From: Natrialba aegyptia DSM 13077
Lineage (GTDB): Archaea; Halobacteriota; Halobacteria; Halobacteriales; Natrialbaceae
Direction of reading: 5' to 3'
Assembly: GCF_000337535.1 (NCBI RefSeq)
Contig: NZ_AOIP01000034.1
Coordinates: forward strand, 1-52,309
Length of the DNA: 52,309 bases
Shown here piece after piece: positions 32,846 to 41,949 of this stretch. The translations under genes were made by a program, and so were the position numbers. The notes under the pieces were generated by a model. That model was not told where the DNA came from, did not search any database, and saw only the letters and a list, made by a program, of their open reading frames with translations. Within the stretch, counting starts at the first letter, position 1. The number at the start of each line of letters is the position of its first letter.

Positions 32846-33775
32846 TTACCGCCGGAGGCGTGCGACGACCGGTTCCGCGTTTCGGTCGAGTTCGACCAGA
32901 CCGTCGTCTTCTAGATCCGTCAGTAATCCGCGGAGCCACTCGCGGCCGTACTCGCCGTTCGGCGCGTAATCGACGCGAACTCGGTGACCCAGCGTATCGA
33001 GTTCGAGTTCGTCGTACTCTCGAAGGGTTCCGATCACGCGGCCGCGGAACTGGCGGCGGCTGCCCTCGAAACTGGGCTGGGTCGGCACGTCCGGTGCGGT
33101 AAAGTCGCCGCTAGCGTAGGCGCTACACCACTCGCGCCACGGACAGCCGGCTTCGTCACATGCCGGCGTCTGCTCGCAGGCGACACCGCCGAGTTCCATG
33201 ATAGCGTTGTTCCAGACTCGCGAGCGGTCGGCGGGCATGAGATCGCCCGCGGCGTCCTCGAACGCCGAATCGTCGTCGGGAACGTCGAACGCGCGGTAGA
33301 GCACGCGCTTGACGTTCGTATCGACGACCGCATCGCCGTTGTTGAACGCGAAGCTCGCGACGGCGTTTGCGGTGTACGGGCCGACGCCCATCAGCTCCTG
33401 AAGCTCGTCGGGTGACTCCGGAAATCGGCCGTCGTAGTCCGACTCGATCTGTCCGGCGGCTTCGTGGAGGTACTTCGCCCGATTGTTGTATCCCAGGCTG
33501 TGATCCGTCCAGAACCCGACGACATCGGCGCGATCGGCCGCCGCGAGTTCAGTCGTGGACGGCCAGCGCTCGAGGAACGCTTCCCAGGCCTCGACGACGC
33601 GGTCGAGTTGGGTCTGCTGGCTCATCACTTCGCTGACGAGGATCGCGTACGGGTCGTCGGTCCGTCGCCAGGGGAACTCGCGGTGGTCGGCCTCGTACCA
33701 GTCGATCAGCGCGTCGCGAACGCTGTCGCGGTCGTCGGGGAGGCTCCACGCCGGTGCTGCCTCCGTGTCAGTCAT
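32846..33775 (-). CDS. mutY: A/G-specific adenine glycosylase
   Basis: 309 residues. Removes A mispaired with 8-oxoguanine in base-excision repair. The catalytic Glu49 is in SEVMSQQTQ; the helix-hairpin-helix is LMGVGPYTANAVASFAF with Asp152 in VDTNVKRVLYR. A 4Fe-4S loop uses Cys200, 206, 211 and 217, spaced x5-x4-x5 rather than the bacterial x6-x2-x5. The C-terminal NUDIX-like 8-oxoG-recognition domain of bacterial MutY is absent; instead a winged-helix-like end (RGLLTDLEDDGLVELD) is present. Confidence 0.92.
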   Translation of the reverse strand: MTDTEAAPAWSLPDDRDSVRDALIDWYEADHREFPWRRTDDPYAILVSEVMSQQTQLDRVVEAWEAFLERWPSTTELAAADRADVVGFWTDHSLGYNNRAKYLHEAAGQIESDYDGRFPESPDELQELMGVGPYTANAVASFAFNNGDAVVDTNVKRVLYRAFDVPDDDSAFEDAAGDLMPADRSRVWNNAIMELGGVACEQTPACDEAGCPWREWCSAYASGDFTAPDVPTQPSFEGSRRQFRGRVIGTLREYDELELDTLGHRVRVDYAPNGEYGREWLRGLLTDLEDDGLVELDRNAEPVVARLRR

Positions 33776-34343
33776 CGCTGGCTCTTGGCGGATGAACGGT
33801 TTAGGGATGGTGGTGTCGATCGATCGCGGCCGCTGACAACATTATCGAACGGTCGTTCGCGCATCGCGGACGGCTCTCGCGGCACCCGGGTTCGATCAGG
33901 AAGCCGCACAGTCTCCGTCCCGCTAGAGAACGTTTATGTTCATTGCTACCGTAACACATAGTGTAGCAGCACCGCGAGGATACACCGGACGATCTCCGTC
34001 GATCCGTTCGCAAGAACCGATTGCGGAGGATCGGAGAAAATCGAGTATCACGTCACAGGGATACGAGATGCGTACTCCGAAGGAGAACCGAACGGTTCAC
34101 CACTCGTCTTCCATGGAAGACGACGAGAAGGCCAAGTAACGGATTCCAGGTAACTGGCGTTCGTGAATCTGGCAGACGCCAGCAGGGCCGTACGGACCGT
34201 CGAACGAACTCCCGTCCGGATCCAAGTCGCGGGGCTGTCGCGTTTTTCGGCGGCACAGTTGCGTCGACAGTCGATCGTAACCGGTCCGCCGGAACGATGT
34301 CGACAACCGTACGCCTAAGCCGTCGCAGTCATTCGATCAACCC
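33776..34343. other. Intergenic stretch, no gene recognised
   Basis: About 570 bases with no frame that looks protein-coding in haloarchaeal terms. One short hairpin CTGGCGT/ACGCCAG lies at about 34154-34182. A CGTTTATG box sits near 33930. Nothing else supported. Confidence 0.4.
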
Positions 34344-35195
34344 ATGCGAACGCCAGCACAGAACGGCGAACTGGCACTCCTGCTCGAGGTCGCAAGCACC
34401 CCGAAACCGGGGAACGTCGACCGCCACCGCGATCTCGACGACCTGCGATTCGAACACTTTCTCGCGGGCGCGGTCGGCGCTCGGGACGGACTCGAAATGG
34501 CCGCGACCGACTCCGAAATCGGTCCCGCCTTCGAACGCGCTATCGAAGGGATGGCCGCACAGGAAGGCGACAACACCCAGTTCGGCGCACTGCTCTTGCT
34601 CGTGCCGCTCGTTCGAGCCGCGCGGGACGGTCTCTCCCGATCAGCCGTCGAATCGGTCGTCGAGCAAACGACCGTCGCCGACGCGGCAGCCTTCTACCGC
34701 GCGTTCGAACACGTCGATGTCTTCGTCCCCGACCCGCCGGCGGACATGGCTCCGCTCGACGTTCGCCGAGGGTCCGACGCGATTCCCGCACTCGAAGCGC
34801 GCGAACTCACGCTGTTCGACGTGATGGACCGAAGCGTCCCCGGCGACGACGTCGCCCGCGAATGGACAACCGGCTTCGAGCGCTCGTTCGCCGCAGCCGA
34901 CCGCCTCGCAGCAACGACCGGCCCGCTGCCCGACCGCGCTGCAGCGGTCTTCCTCTCCCTCCTCGCCAACCGCCCCGACACCCTGGTCGCAAACCGCCAC
35001 GACGAGGCCACCGCGCGGGAGGTGAGCCAGCGCGCCGCCGCGCTGGCCGACCGCAACGCCATCGCCACCGATCGGGACGCCGTCGAAACGTTCGCAACTG
35101 AACTCGTCGATCGCGGAATCAATCCGGGAACGACGGCGGATATCACCGCGGCCGGGCTTTTCATCGCCCTCGAGCACGACACGGTCGAGATATGA
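34344..35195 (+). CDS. CitG-like triphosphoribosyl-dephospho-CoA synthase-family protein
   Basis: 283 residues. All-helical family that links ATP to dephospho-CoA in bacteria; signatures are EVASTPKPGNVDRHRDLDDL at the N terminus, the GDNTQFGALLLLVPL helix and the C-terminal GINPGTTADITAAGLFIALE. No citrate lyase is present here, so the archaeal branch must have another substrate. Its stop overlaps the following DUF447 gene by four bases, giving a fixed pair. Related pairs occur with methanopterin-type C1 cofactor genes in methylotrophs and methanogens, from memory, so a cofactor role is plausible. Confidence 0.82.
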   Translation: MRTPAQNGELALLLEVASTPKPGNVDRHRDLDDLRFEHFLAGAVGARDGLEMAATDSEIGPAFERAIEGMAAQEGDNTQFGALLLLVPLVRAARDGLSRSAVESVVEQTTVADAAAFYRAFEHVDVFVPDPPADMAPLDVRRGSDAIPALEARELTLFDVMDRSVPGDDVAREWTTGFERSFAAADRLAATTGPLPDRAAAVFLSLLANRPDTLVANRHDEATAREVSQRAAALADRNAIATDRDAVETFATELVDRGINPGTTADITAAGLFIALEHDTVEI

Positions 35196-35884
35196 ACGAC
35201 GGAAGCGACGCGGGCACAAACGGCGAGGACGAAACGAGCCCCCATTCCGGGGCGACGGCCTGGCCCGCACCGCTCTCCGGCGTCACCGAATCCATCGTCA
35301 CGACGCTCGGCCCCAACGACCGGTGGAACGTCGCCGCACTCGGATTGTTCGCCGGCGATACCGACGCTGACGACGCCGACAATGCCAACGCCGACACAGA
35401 CGAGGGCAAGCGCACGCCCGAAACATCGCCAGTCACCGCTCGAACCTGGGGTAATACCCGCACCCGTCGGAACTTCCACCGACAGGGCGAGGGCTACGTC
35501 CAGTTCGTCACTGACCCCGTCGTCTTCGCCGACGCCGCCCTCACGATTTATGAAGTCGAGAAACCGGTCCTCGACGCCGCTACCGCCTGGGCACGCGTCT
35601 CCGCCGATCCGGTCGATTCCGGATCCGACGACGGCACACCGTGGGAGCAATGGGAACTCGAACCGATCGAGACCGAAATCGAACGCGAGACCGTTCCCAC
35701 GATCAACCGCGGCTTCAACGCCGTCATCGAAGCGACTGTCGCCGCCTCGCGACTCGGCGTTCCCGGCTACGACGAAACCACGCTTCGGAACCGACTCGAG
35801 TTCTTCGCGTCGGTCGTCGACCGCGCCGGAGGGCCGCGAGAACGGCTGGCCATTGAACGCATTCGAGACCACGCTGAGTGGTAA
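35192..35884 (+). CDS. DUF447-family protein
   Basis: 230 residues; the ATG overlaps the CitG-like stop (ATGA). After an acidic N-terminal tail, GVTESIVTTLGPNDRWNVAALGLFAGD begins the flavin-reductase-like beta barrel, TRTRRNFHRQGEGYVQFVTDPVVFADAAL is the second conserved block, and TVPTINRGFNAVIEATVAASRL with ERLAIERIRDHA closes it. An acidic insertion (DADDADNANADTDEG) sits in the first loop. Members are probably FMN-binding split barrels. Function unknown; co-occurs with the CitG-like gene. Confidence 0.82.
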   Translation: MNDGSDAGTNGEDETSPHSGATAWPAPLSGVTESIVTTLGPNDRWNVAALGLFAGDTDADDADNANADTDEGKRTPETSPVTARTWGNTRTRRNFHRQGEGYVQFVTDPVVFADAALTIYEVEKPVLDAATAWARVSADPVDSGSDDGTPWEQWELEPIETEIERETVPTINRGFNAVIEATVAASRLGVPGYDETTLRNRLEFFASVVDRAGGPRERLAIERIRDHAEW

Positions 35885-35985
35885 GACACGCACGCGAAAG
35901 GGACCTGCAGTCCAGGCTCGAACTCGCGCTGCAAAAGACGGCTCGAAAGAGCGGTACCGACTCGGGTGAACTCGAACCGGATCGT

Positions 35986-36981
35986 TCAGGCTGCTTCGCC
36001 TGGGGTTGGCGTTCGACCGGCGTCCGGGTGATCGTCGTCGACCGGAGCGTCGTTCTCGGCTTTCTCGACGAGTTCACTGAACCGGTCGGAGCGGTCTTCG
36101 ATCCACGACATCGTTTCGCTGTCGGTGGTTTCCTCGCGCTGTTCGACGAGGAACGTCGTGATGACGACGGTTTTGACCCAGGGTTTGACGACGCCGGCGT
36201 GGACAACCGCGACGACGCCGGCGACCAGGACCCACGAGAGCAGTTCGAACGCGGGCGGAAGAACGTCGAGGGCGACTGCGACGGGTGCAAGCAGCGTCGC
36301 CAGGACGAACGACAGGGCGTACATCCCGACGACGATCAGGAGCGTCGACCCGAGAACCGTTTTCCAGGTTTTGCCGTACAGGACGACCCCATCGCGGGCT
36401 GATGCCCACCGGTTGTCGTTTCGGTCGACGAACATGTACGCGAGGATTGCGGTGTCGAGATATCGGACGGCAAGGACGATCGATTTCTGAAGGACATCGA
36501 TCAGTGCCTCGAGTTCTGATGGAATCGGAAGGGGGATCAGTTCCTGAACGCGGGCAATCGAACGGGTGAACTGTTTGAGAATCGCATCGACGAGGACGTT
36601 GACGCCGTAGAGGCCGGATGCGGACACGAAGTACTCCTGGACCTGCGTTGTCCCGTACGAGAGTTGGTTCTCCGGGACCTCACCCTCCTCGACGATGTGT
36701 GCGATGACGGCGACGTGTCCAGCGTTGACCATATAGAGGACGTATCGTTTGATCAACCGCCAGATATACGCAAAACTCACGAGCGCGACGAGCATGACGA
36801 GTGCGACGACGAGGATTCCACCCCCGCCATCACCCCAGAGGAACAGGCTTCCAAGCCAGACAACCAGGGCGAGATAGATCACTCCGAGCAGTGCAAAGGC
36901 GATACCAATAGCGAGTTGCAGGAGAACGAACGGCCACGTTTTCCTGTATACGTCCGTTGCTTCTCTGAAATGTAGCGACAT
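35986..36981 (-). CDS. Multi-pass membrane protein (DUF4013-like outline)
   Basis: 331 residues from the ATG at 36981 (MSLHFREATDVYRKTWPF), chosen because a TTTAAAT box lies about 27 bases upstream; the frame is open to 37212, where it runs into the rps17e promoter. Six to seven hydrophobic segments (about 17-45, 50-80, 115-135, 160-185, 220-245, 255-285). An amphipathic start and a Gly-rich loop GDGGGG follow the first helices. The C-terminal tail is acidic. Not a recognised transporter; loosely like haloarchaeal DUF4013 or glycerophosphoryl-type integral membrane proteins. Confidence 0.7.
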   Translation of the reverse strand: MSLHFREATDVYRKTWPFVLLQLAIGIAFALLGVIYLALVVWLGSLFLWGDGGGGILVVALVMLVALVSFAYIWRLIKRYVLYMVNAGHVAVIAHIVEEGEVPENQLSYGTTQVQEYFVSASGLYGVNVLVDAILKQFTRSIARVQELIPLPIPSELEALIDVLQKSIVLAVRYLDTAILAYMFVDRNDNRWASARDGVVLYGKTWKTVLGSTLLIVVGMYALSFVLATLLAPVAVALDVLPPAFELLSWVLVAGVVAVVHAGVVKPWVKTVVITTFLVEQREETTDSETMSWIEDRSDRFSELVEKAENDAPVDDDHPDAGRTPTPGEAA

Positions 36982-37201
36982 CATATCCGAATGTATGTTG
37001 GTATGATTTAAATTCATTGATCTAGTGTAGAATTCTGTATCGGTAATTAGTACAAAAATAGAGAACGTTAGGGACGAATACAGTGTCGGATGCAGTGAAC
37101 CGATCAGTGGAACTCGAATCCGGACACGACCGGCGTGGAGAGTAACGGGAAGAAAAACGAAAGAGAAAGGGATTAAGAGCCTCTGGACGGAACCTCCCTG
37201 C

Positions 37202-37393
37202 ATGGCAATCAAACCGGCCTACGTCAAGAAGACCGGGAACCTCCTGCTGGAGCGGTACCCGGACGCGTTTACGACCGACTTCGAACAGAACAAAGACAGC
37301 GTCGAAAAGCTCACCAACGTCGAATCCAAGGGCGTTCGCAACCGCATCGCGGGCTACGTGACGCGAAAGAAGGGCGCGCAGGTTCCCGCATAA
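37202..37393 (+). CDS. rps17e: 30S ribosomal protein S17e
   Basis: 63 residues, short as in other archaea. The core [20 protein letters not shown] and the conserved segment [27 protein letters not shown] match the S17e family, which binds the small-subunit head. A GATTAAG box about 27 bases upstream indicates leaderless transcription. Single gene, divergent from the membrane protein on the other strand. Confidence 0.96.
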   Translation: MAIKPAYVKKTGNLLLERYPDAFTTDFEQNKDSVEKLTNVESKGVRNRIAGYVTRKKGAQVPA

Positions 37394-37656
37394 TCCGTCG
37401 AGTTCTCGTCTTCAGTTGTCCCGGCCGGTGAGCCGGTCGCCTGGCGATTACTTGGCAGTTACTTGCAAGACCAACTGAGAATCAGGCTGCATTTCGGCAC
37501 TTCGCGAGCCGCGGCGTCCGCGCGTCTCCGAACCGACAGATCGATTTTTGCGGATCGGCCGCCAGAACGCGAGACGGAATCGAAAGCAGAGGGCGACACT
37601 GCGTCACCAGGTGCACCACTGGCGGCCCGATTCACCCCCTTACGCCGTGATCGCTA
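37394..37656. other. Gene-free stretch after rps17e
   Basis: About 260 bases without a supported gene; contains a CGGCCGG-type palindromic patch near 37420-37440 and purine-rich DNA. It leads into the palindromic element at 37657. Confidence 0.4.
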
Positions 37657-37742
37657 TAGTAACAACTGAAACGGTTTACATTTACACACTGATCGTACAG
37701 CCGTCGCGCGATCAGGTATGCACTGACTTTCAGTGGCTACTA
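37657..37742. mobile_element. 86-bp palindromic MITE-like element
   Basis: Terminal inverted repeats TAGTAACAACTGAAA (37657-37671) and TTTCAGTGGCTACTA (37728-37742), with 13 of 15 bases matching. Inside is a second inverted repeat CTGATCG/CGATCAG (around 37689-37713), so nearly the whole element can fold on itself. No coding capacity. This pattern is what a non-autonomous transposon remnant or dispersed palindromic repeat looks like; I believe similar sequences recur in haloarchaeal genomes, but only this copy is in the window. Confidence 0.6.
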
Positions 37743-37776
37743 GAGCTACGGAAACCGTGATCCGACGACAAGGCCG

Positions 37777-38040
37777 TCAATAATCGAAGCCGAGTTCCAT
37801 GTAGAACGCAGCAACGAGCGCGACGACCGCCACAAGCAGCGCAAACAACGAGCCAACGGTCCCGGTCAGGAGCGAGAGTTCGATACCGACGACCGGCAGT
37901 GTCGACCCCTGGAAGCCGGTCCAGAAGAACAGGACCGCGATGATCGCACTGACCGCCGAGAGGATTGTCGCTCCGATACTAAACGGCGTCTCGAAGAGCC
38001 CGGGTTCGCGCGACTTCGAATTCGTCGTCGTGTCCGTCAT
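37777..38040 (-). CDS. Small two-helix membrane protein
   Basis: 87 residues: a polar start with a basic patch, helix 1 FSIGATILSAVSAIIAVLFF, a short loop with VVGIELSLLTG, and helix 2 SLFALLVAVVALVAAFYM. The hydrophobic pattern is convincing. No family recognised. It lies 35 bases from the palindromic element. Confidence 0.65.
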   Translation of the reverse strand: MTDTTTNSKSREPGLFETPFSIGATILSAVSAIIAVLFFWTGFQGSTLPVVGIELSLLTGTVGSLFALLVAVVALVAAFYMELGFDY

Positions 38041-38409
38041 CGGTTCGCCTCCGATCCAGTCCGGCGGGTGGTCGCCACAGCCGTCAGTGACGGCGAACGC
38101 GCCGTGTCCGAACTATCGGCCGCAGTCACAGTCGATCCAGGAACCCGCCCTGCCGACGGACACCCGGACGACACTGCCGGGCGACCGACACTGACATCGA
38201 ATCGGGTCTGTCGAGAGTTCATCGGTCGAAAGATACCGCCCCGTTTTCTTAATTTCTTCTATGGGCGTCGCAGCGACCGCGGCGCTGCGGCCGCTACCGA
38301 CTCTACGGTGTGACTATCAAAAGTGCCCATATGTAAATAAAAATGGTGATGAGGGCGCGTGCGATACGAATCCAAACGGTTTTGCGGCCACGATACACAG
38401 TGACACAAA
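38041..38409. other. Divergent intergenic region before asd
   Basis: About 370 bases, GC-rich at first then AT-rich (ATGTAAATAAAAATGG near 38332-38347). A TTTTGCGG box at about 38381 is 27-29 bases before the asd ATG and is the likely promoter. No gene seen. Confidence 0.45.
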
Positions 38410-39444
38410 ATGGCAGTACGAGTAGGCGTACTCGGCGCGACCGGCGCTGTTGGACAGCGATTGATCCAGCTTCTCGACCCGCACCCCGAGTTCGAACTCG
38501 CCGCCCTGACAGCGAGCGATTCGAGCGCCGGCAAGACGTACCGACAGGCCGCAAAGTGGCGCGTCGACAGCCCGATCCCGTCCGATGTCGCGGAGATGAC
38601 CGTCCAGGCGACCGAACCCGATGCGATCCCGGACGACATCGACTTGCTGTTTTCTTCGCTCCCCTCGAGCGTCGGCGCAGCCGTCGAACCCGGCTTCTGC
38701 GAGGCCGGCTACGTCGTCTCGTCGAACTCGTCGAACGGGCGAATGGACGACGACGTGCCGCTTGTTATCCCGGAAATCAACGCCGAACACCTCGATCTCC
38801 TCGAAGTCCAGCGCGACGAGCGCGGCTGGGACGGCGCGCTGATCAAGAACCCGAACTGCTCGACGATCACCTTCGTCCCGACGCTCGCCGCGCTAACGGA
38901 GTTCGGCCTCGAAAAGGTCCACGTCTCGACCTTGCAGGCCGTTTCCGGAGCCGGCTACGACGGCGTCACCTCGATGGAAATCATCGACAACGCGATCCCA
39001 TACATCGGCAGCGAGGAGGACAAACTCGAGACCGAATCGCGAAAGCTCCTCGGCGAGTTCGACGGCGCGTCGCTGACCCACAACGACATGGCCGTGTCGG
39101 CGTCCTGTAACCGCATCCCGACGATCGACGGCCACCTCGAGAACGTCTGGGTCGAGACCGAAGACGAACTCGACGCGGCGGCCGCCGCCGAAGCGATGGA
39201 GGCGTTCCCCTCGCTCGACCTGCACTCCTCACCGGAGCCGCTGATCCACGTCTTCGACGAACCGGACCGGCCGCAGCCGCGGATGGACCGCACCGTCGGC
39301 GGCGGGATGGCAATTGCAGCGGGCGGGATGCAGGAGACACCCTTCGGGCTGCAGTACAACTGTTTGGCCCACAATACGATCCGCGGAGCTGCCGGTGCGA
39401 GCGTGCTGAACGGCGAGTTACTCGCCGAGAACGGCTACTTCTAA
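38410..39444 (+). CDS. asd: Aspartate-semialdehyde dehydrogenase
   Basis: 344 residues. Makes aspartate semialdehyde for lysine, threonine and methionine synthesis. Rossmann motif VGVLGATGAVGQRL at the start, catalytic Cys150 in KNPNCSTIT, the SSNSSNGRMDDDVPLVIPEIN block and a later His in RIPTIDGHLENVWVE. Belongs to the archaeal/fungal branch, of usual length. Leaderless start with a T-rich box 27 bases upstream. Single gene. Confidence 0.95.
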   Translation: MAVRVGVLGATGAVGQRLIQLLDPHPEFELAALTASDSSAGKTYRQAAKWRVDSPIPSDVAEMTVQATEPDAIPDDIDLLFSSLPSSVGAAVEPGFCEAGYVVSSNSSNGRMDDDVPLVIPEINAEHLDLLEVQRDERGWDGALIKNPNCSTITFVPTLAALTEFGLEKVHVSTLQAVSGAGYDGVTSMEIIDNAIPYIGSEEDKLETESRKLLGEFDGASLTHNDMAVSASCNRIPTIDGHLENVWVETEDELDAAAAAEAMEAFPSLDLHSSPEPLIHVFDEPDRPQPRMDRTVGGGMAIAAGGMQETPFGLQYNCLAHNTIRGAAGASVLNGELLAENGYF

Positions 39445-39587
39445 CGACCGGGTGGCCGGGTTCCCCCGGGACTCATGGTAGCGATCCAAACGCGGGCACA
39501 AACGGCGTTTTCGATCGAGTTCGAATACCGGTCTTCCCACGCTATTTTGGCACGGGGCCCAAATAGATACGATGCGAACGGTGGGAT

Positions 39588-40019
39588 ATGCTTCCAGTCA
39601 TCTCCGATCCCGAATCGCTGACCCCGCTTGTCGGTGCAACGGCGGACACGGACGCCGATATCGATATTCTCGCCGATCGCCACCGACGAGCGGTCCTTCG
39701 CTATCTCGCGACGCGCGACCCGGCGGACCCGGTTCCACTCGCTGATCTCGCGGATTTCGTCGTTCTCGAGACGGACGCGGATGACCAGCGCTCCGGGGTC
39801 CTCGCCATGACCGGCGACGCGCTGTTTGGCACCCGAAAACGAGTTCACAGTTCGCTTCGACACAACCACGTCCCGCGGCTCGCAGAGGCTGGGCTGGTCG
39901 CGTTCGATCCGGACGCGAACACGGTGGCGCTCCGCGAGGACGGGGAAGCAGTGGCCGAAGAACTCGAGCGAGTCGATGCTGAGAGAGATGTTGCGGAGGA
40001 CGAGGCGACGATCGCCTGA
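39588..40019 (+). CDS. Winged-helix protein of the haloarchaeal DUF7344 type
   Basis: 143 residues. The core is LADRHRRAVLRYLATR, then LADLADFVVLETDADD and a recognition-helix-like VHSSLRHNHVPRLAEAGLVAFDPDANTVALREDGEAV. This follows the haloarchaeal winged-helix domain that starts with a helix ending in RRxVLRYL. A basic DNA-facing helix and an acidic C-terminal helix are visible. An AAATAG box is about 26 bases upstream. Probably a transcription factor of unknown target. Confidence 0.8.
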   Translation: MLPVISDPESLTPLVGATADTDADIDILADRHRRAVLRYLATRDPADPVPLADLADFVVLETDADDQRSGVLAMTGDALFGTRKRVHSSLRHNHVPRLAEAGLVAFDPDANTVALREDGEAVAEELERVDAERDVAEDEATIA

Positions 40020-40117
40020 GACTGAACCTGAGAACAGGTGGAGGAAACCGTGACGAGGGCGACGGCGAGGACGGGGACGGAGACGAAGGCGAGGGCGGTG
40101 TACGAGGCGAAAACGAA

Positions 40118-40546
40118 TCAGGAGTTCTGCGGCAGTGCAACGACGGGGACGGACCCCTTCTTTATCAGTTGTCTGGCGACATCGCCGGACAGGAGTTCGG
40201 CGATCCGATTGCTTTTTCGAGGGCTGAACACGACGGCTTCTGCGTCCCGTTCAGTTGCGGCCGCAAAGATCGTCTCGGCGATAGCGGTGCCGTAGAGGAC
40301 CTCGGATTCGATCGTCGCCGGTGAGTCCGCAAGCGGCTTGCTCGCGGCTGTGAAGATTTCGTCGGCGTACTCCTTGCGCTGTTCGGGCGAGGCCTTATCG
40401 ATCGACCCACCGCCTTTCTCGATGACGTTGACGAGAACGACGCGGCTGCTGTCGGTGAGATGCGGGACGAGTGTTGTCGTCGTCTGCTCGCCGTCGTCGG
40501 GGTCCGCGACGGGGACGATCACCGTTCCGTCGAAGGTGAGCGTCAT
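40118..40546 (-). CDS. Universal stress protein family (UspA-like)
   Basis: 142 residues from the ATG at 40546 (MTLTFDGTVIVPVADPDDGE); the upstream open frame is basic and unlikely. The alpha/beta fold has VIVPVADPDD at the first strand, VVLVNVIEKGGG at the second, EVLYGTAIAETIFAAATERDAEAVVFSPRKSNRIAELLSGDVARQLIKKGSVPVVALP at the end. The last segment replaces the usual G-x2-G-x9-G-S nucleotide loop, so ATP binding is doubtful. Single gene. Confidence 0.82.
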   Translation of the reverse strand: MTLTFDGTVIVPVADPDDGEQTTTTLVPHLTDSSRVVLVNVIEKGGGSIDKASPEQRKEYADEIFTAASKPLADSPATIESEVLYGTAIAETIFAAATERDAEAVVFSPRKSNRIAELLSGDVARQLIKKGSVPVVALPQNS

Positions 40547-40764
40547 CGTCGCCTCCGCGTGCCGGCGGAACGCCGCGGGCACTGTTTGCGTCCTCCGCCG
40601 AACGCTTCGGGAGCGACGATAACTGTGGAGTCCATAGTGGCACATCGCGGGAACGGGGCAAAAAAGTATCCGCAGTGCCGTTCGGACGGACGGACGGGAC
40701 GTGCGGGGACGCGGACGGTCTCGGAACCGATCCCGACCAGCACGAAGAACTCGAGCGGGTGGCG

Positions 40765-41805
40765 TTACAGCGAGACCCGATTGACGAGTTCGTCGCTGCC
40801 GGCGGTATAGCGCCGGACGTTTTCGGAGACGATGTCAGCGAGGCGGTCGTAGTAGGCCGGCGTGTGGCCGGCATTGTGGGGGGTGAGCTGGACGTTTTCG
40901 AACGTCCACAGCGGGTGGTTCTCGGGAAGCGGTTCGGGATCGGTAACGTCGAGAGAGGCACCGCGGATCGCTCCCGACCGAAGCGCGCTCACCAGTGCGT
41001 CAGTGTCGACGACGGGGCCCCTGGCGATATTGACCAGGACGGCCTCGGGATCGAGCGTGATCAGTTCCTCGTGGCCGATCAGGCCGCGCGTCGTCTCCGT
41101 GAGCGGGCAGGCCAGGACGAGGTAGTCGGTTCTCGCGAGGGCGTCGTCGAACGCATCGCCCTCGAAGCCGACGACCTCGTCCGTCGGGCCGCCCTTCTCG
41201 GGCGAGTAGCGCACGCCGATCGTCTCGACGCCGAACGGGTCGAGGCGGTCGCAGACGGCCTGGCCGATCGCTCCCAGTCCGACGACCGTCACCGTCGATC
41301 CCTGGAGTTCGTGGGCCTTGTAGTGGCGCCACTCCCGGCGGCGCTGTCTGCGCGCGCCGACGTGAAACCGCCGCGTGAATCCCAGGATCGCCCCCAGGAC
41401 GTGCTCGGCGATATTCGGCCCGTGGACGCCGGACGCGTTCGTCACCGCGACGTCCTGCTCCGAGAGTTCATCGAGCGGGAGGTGGCCGGTGCCGGCGTAC
41501 GCGCACGCGAAGACGTCGAGGTCGTCGGCGCGGTCGAGCAGGTCGCTATCGAGCATCATGCCGGTGACGAACGCGGCAGAGCGGATGGCCTCGCGTTCGG
41601 CGGCGGGCGTTCGGGCGAGCGAGACGGTGTGGTCCGGGAGCCGCTCGCGGAGCGCACCGGCGTACTGTTCGACGGGGACGCCGTGAGTCCCCTTGCGGAG
41701 GACGAGCACGTCCGGTTCGGTTCCGGTAGTCGTCTCGTCCGTGCGTCCACCCTCGTCGGTACTCCCGGGACGGTCGTCGCGTCCATCGCTCGCGTTCATA
41801 CCCAT
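40765..41805 (-). CDS. D-2-hydroxyacid dehydrogenase
   Basis: 346 residues from the ATG at 41805, chosen for the GTTTTTGAC box about 28 bases upstream; the frame is open to 41832. NAD-binding VVGLGAIGQAVCDRLD in the middle, catalytic Arg in VNIARGPVVD, Glu in DVTDPEPLPENHPLW and His in LTPHNAGHTPAYYDRL. The acidic N-terminal 25 residues are disordered. The substrate could be a phosphoglycerate-like or keto acid; the family does not allow a firm choice. Divergent from the flavoprotein gene. Confidence 0.88.
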   Translation of the reverse strand: MGMNASDGRDDRPGSTDEGGRTDETTTGTEPDVLVLRKGTHGVPVEQYAGALRERLPDHTVSLARTPAAEREAIRSAAFVTGMMLDSDLLDRADDLDVFACAYAGTGHLPLDELSEQDVAVTNASGVHGPNIAEHVLGAILGFTRRFHVGARRQRRREWRHYKAHELQGSTVTVVGLGAIGQAVCDRLDPFGVETIGVRYSPEKGGPTDEVVGFEGDAFDDALARTDYLVLACPLTETTRGLIGHEELITLDPEAVLVNIARGPVVDTDALVSALRSGAIRGASLDVTDPEPLPENHPLWTFENVQLTPHNAGHTPAYYDRLADIVSENVRRYTAGSDELVNRVSL

Positions 41806-41949
41806 ACGCGTGCCCTCGTGTGGAGCGGTCAAAAACGTTGACGGCGCGCAAGCACTGACACCCCCGTCCGCACCCGCGTCGTCGCACGCGGTCGATTCCA
41901 GACGCGAAATACAGGTACTTTAATACGGGCCACTGATTCCACACGGAGT

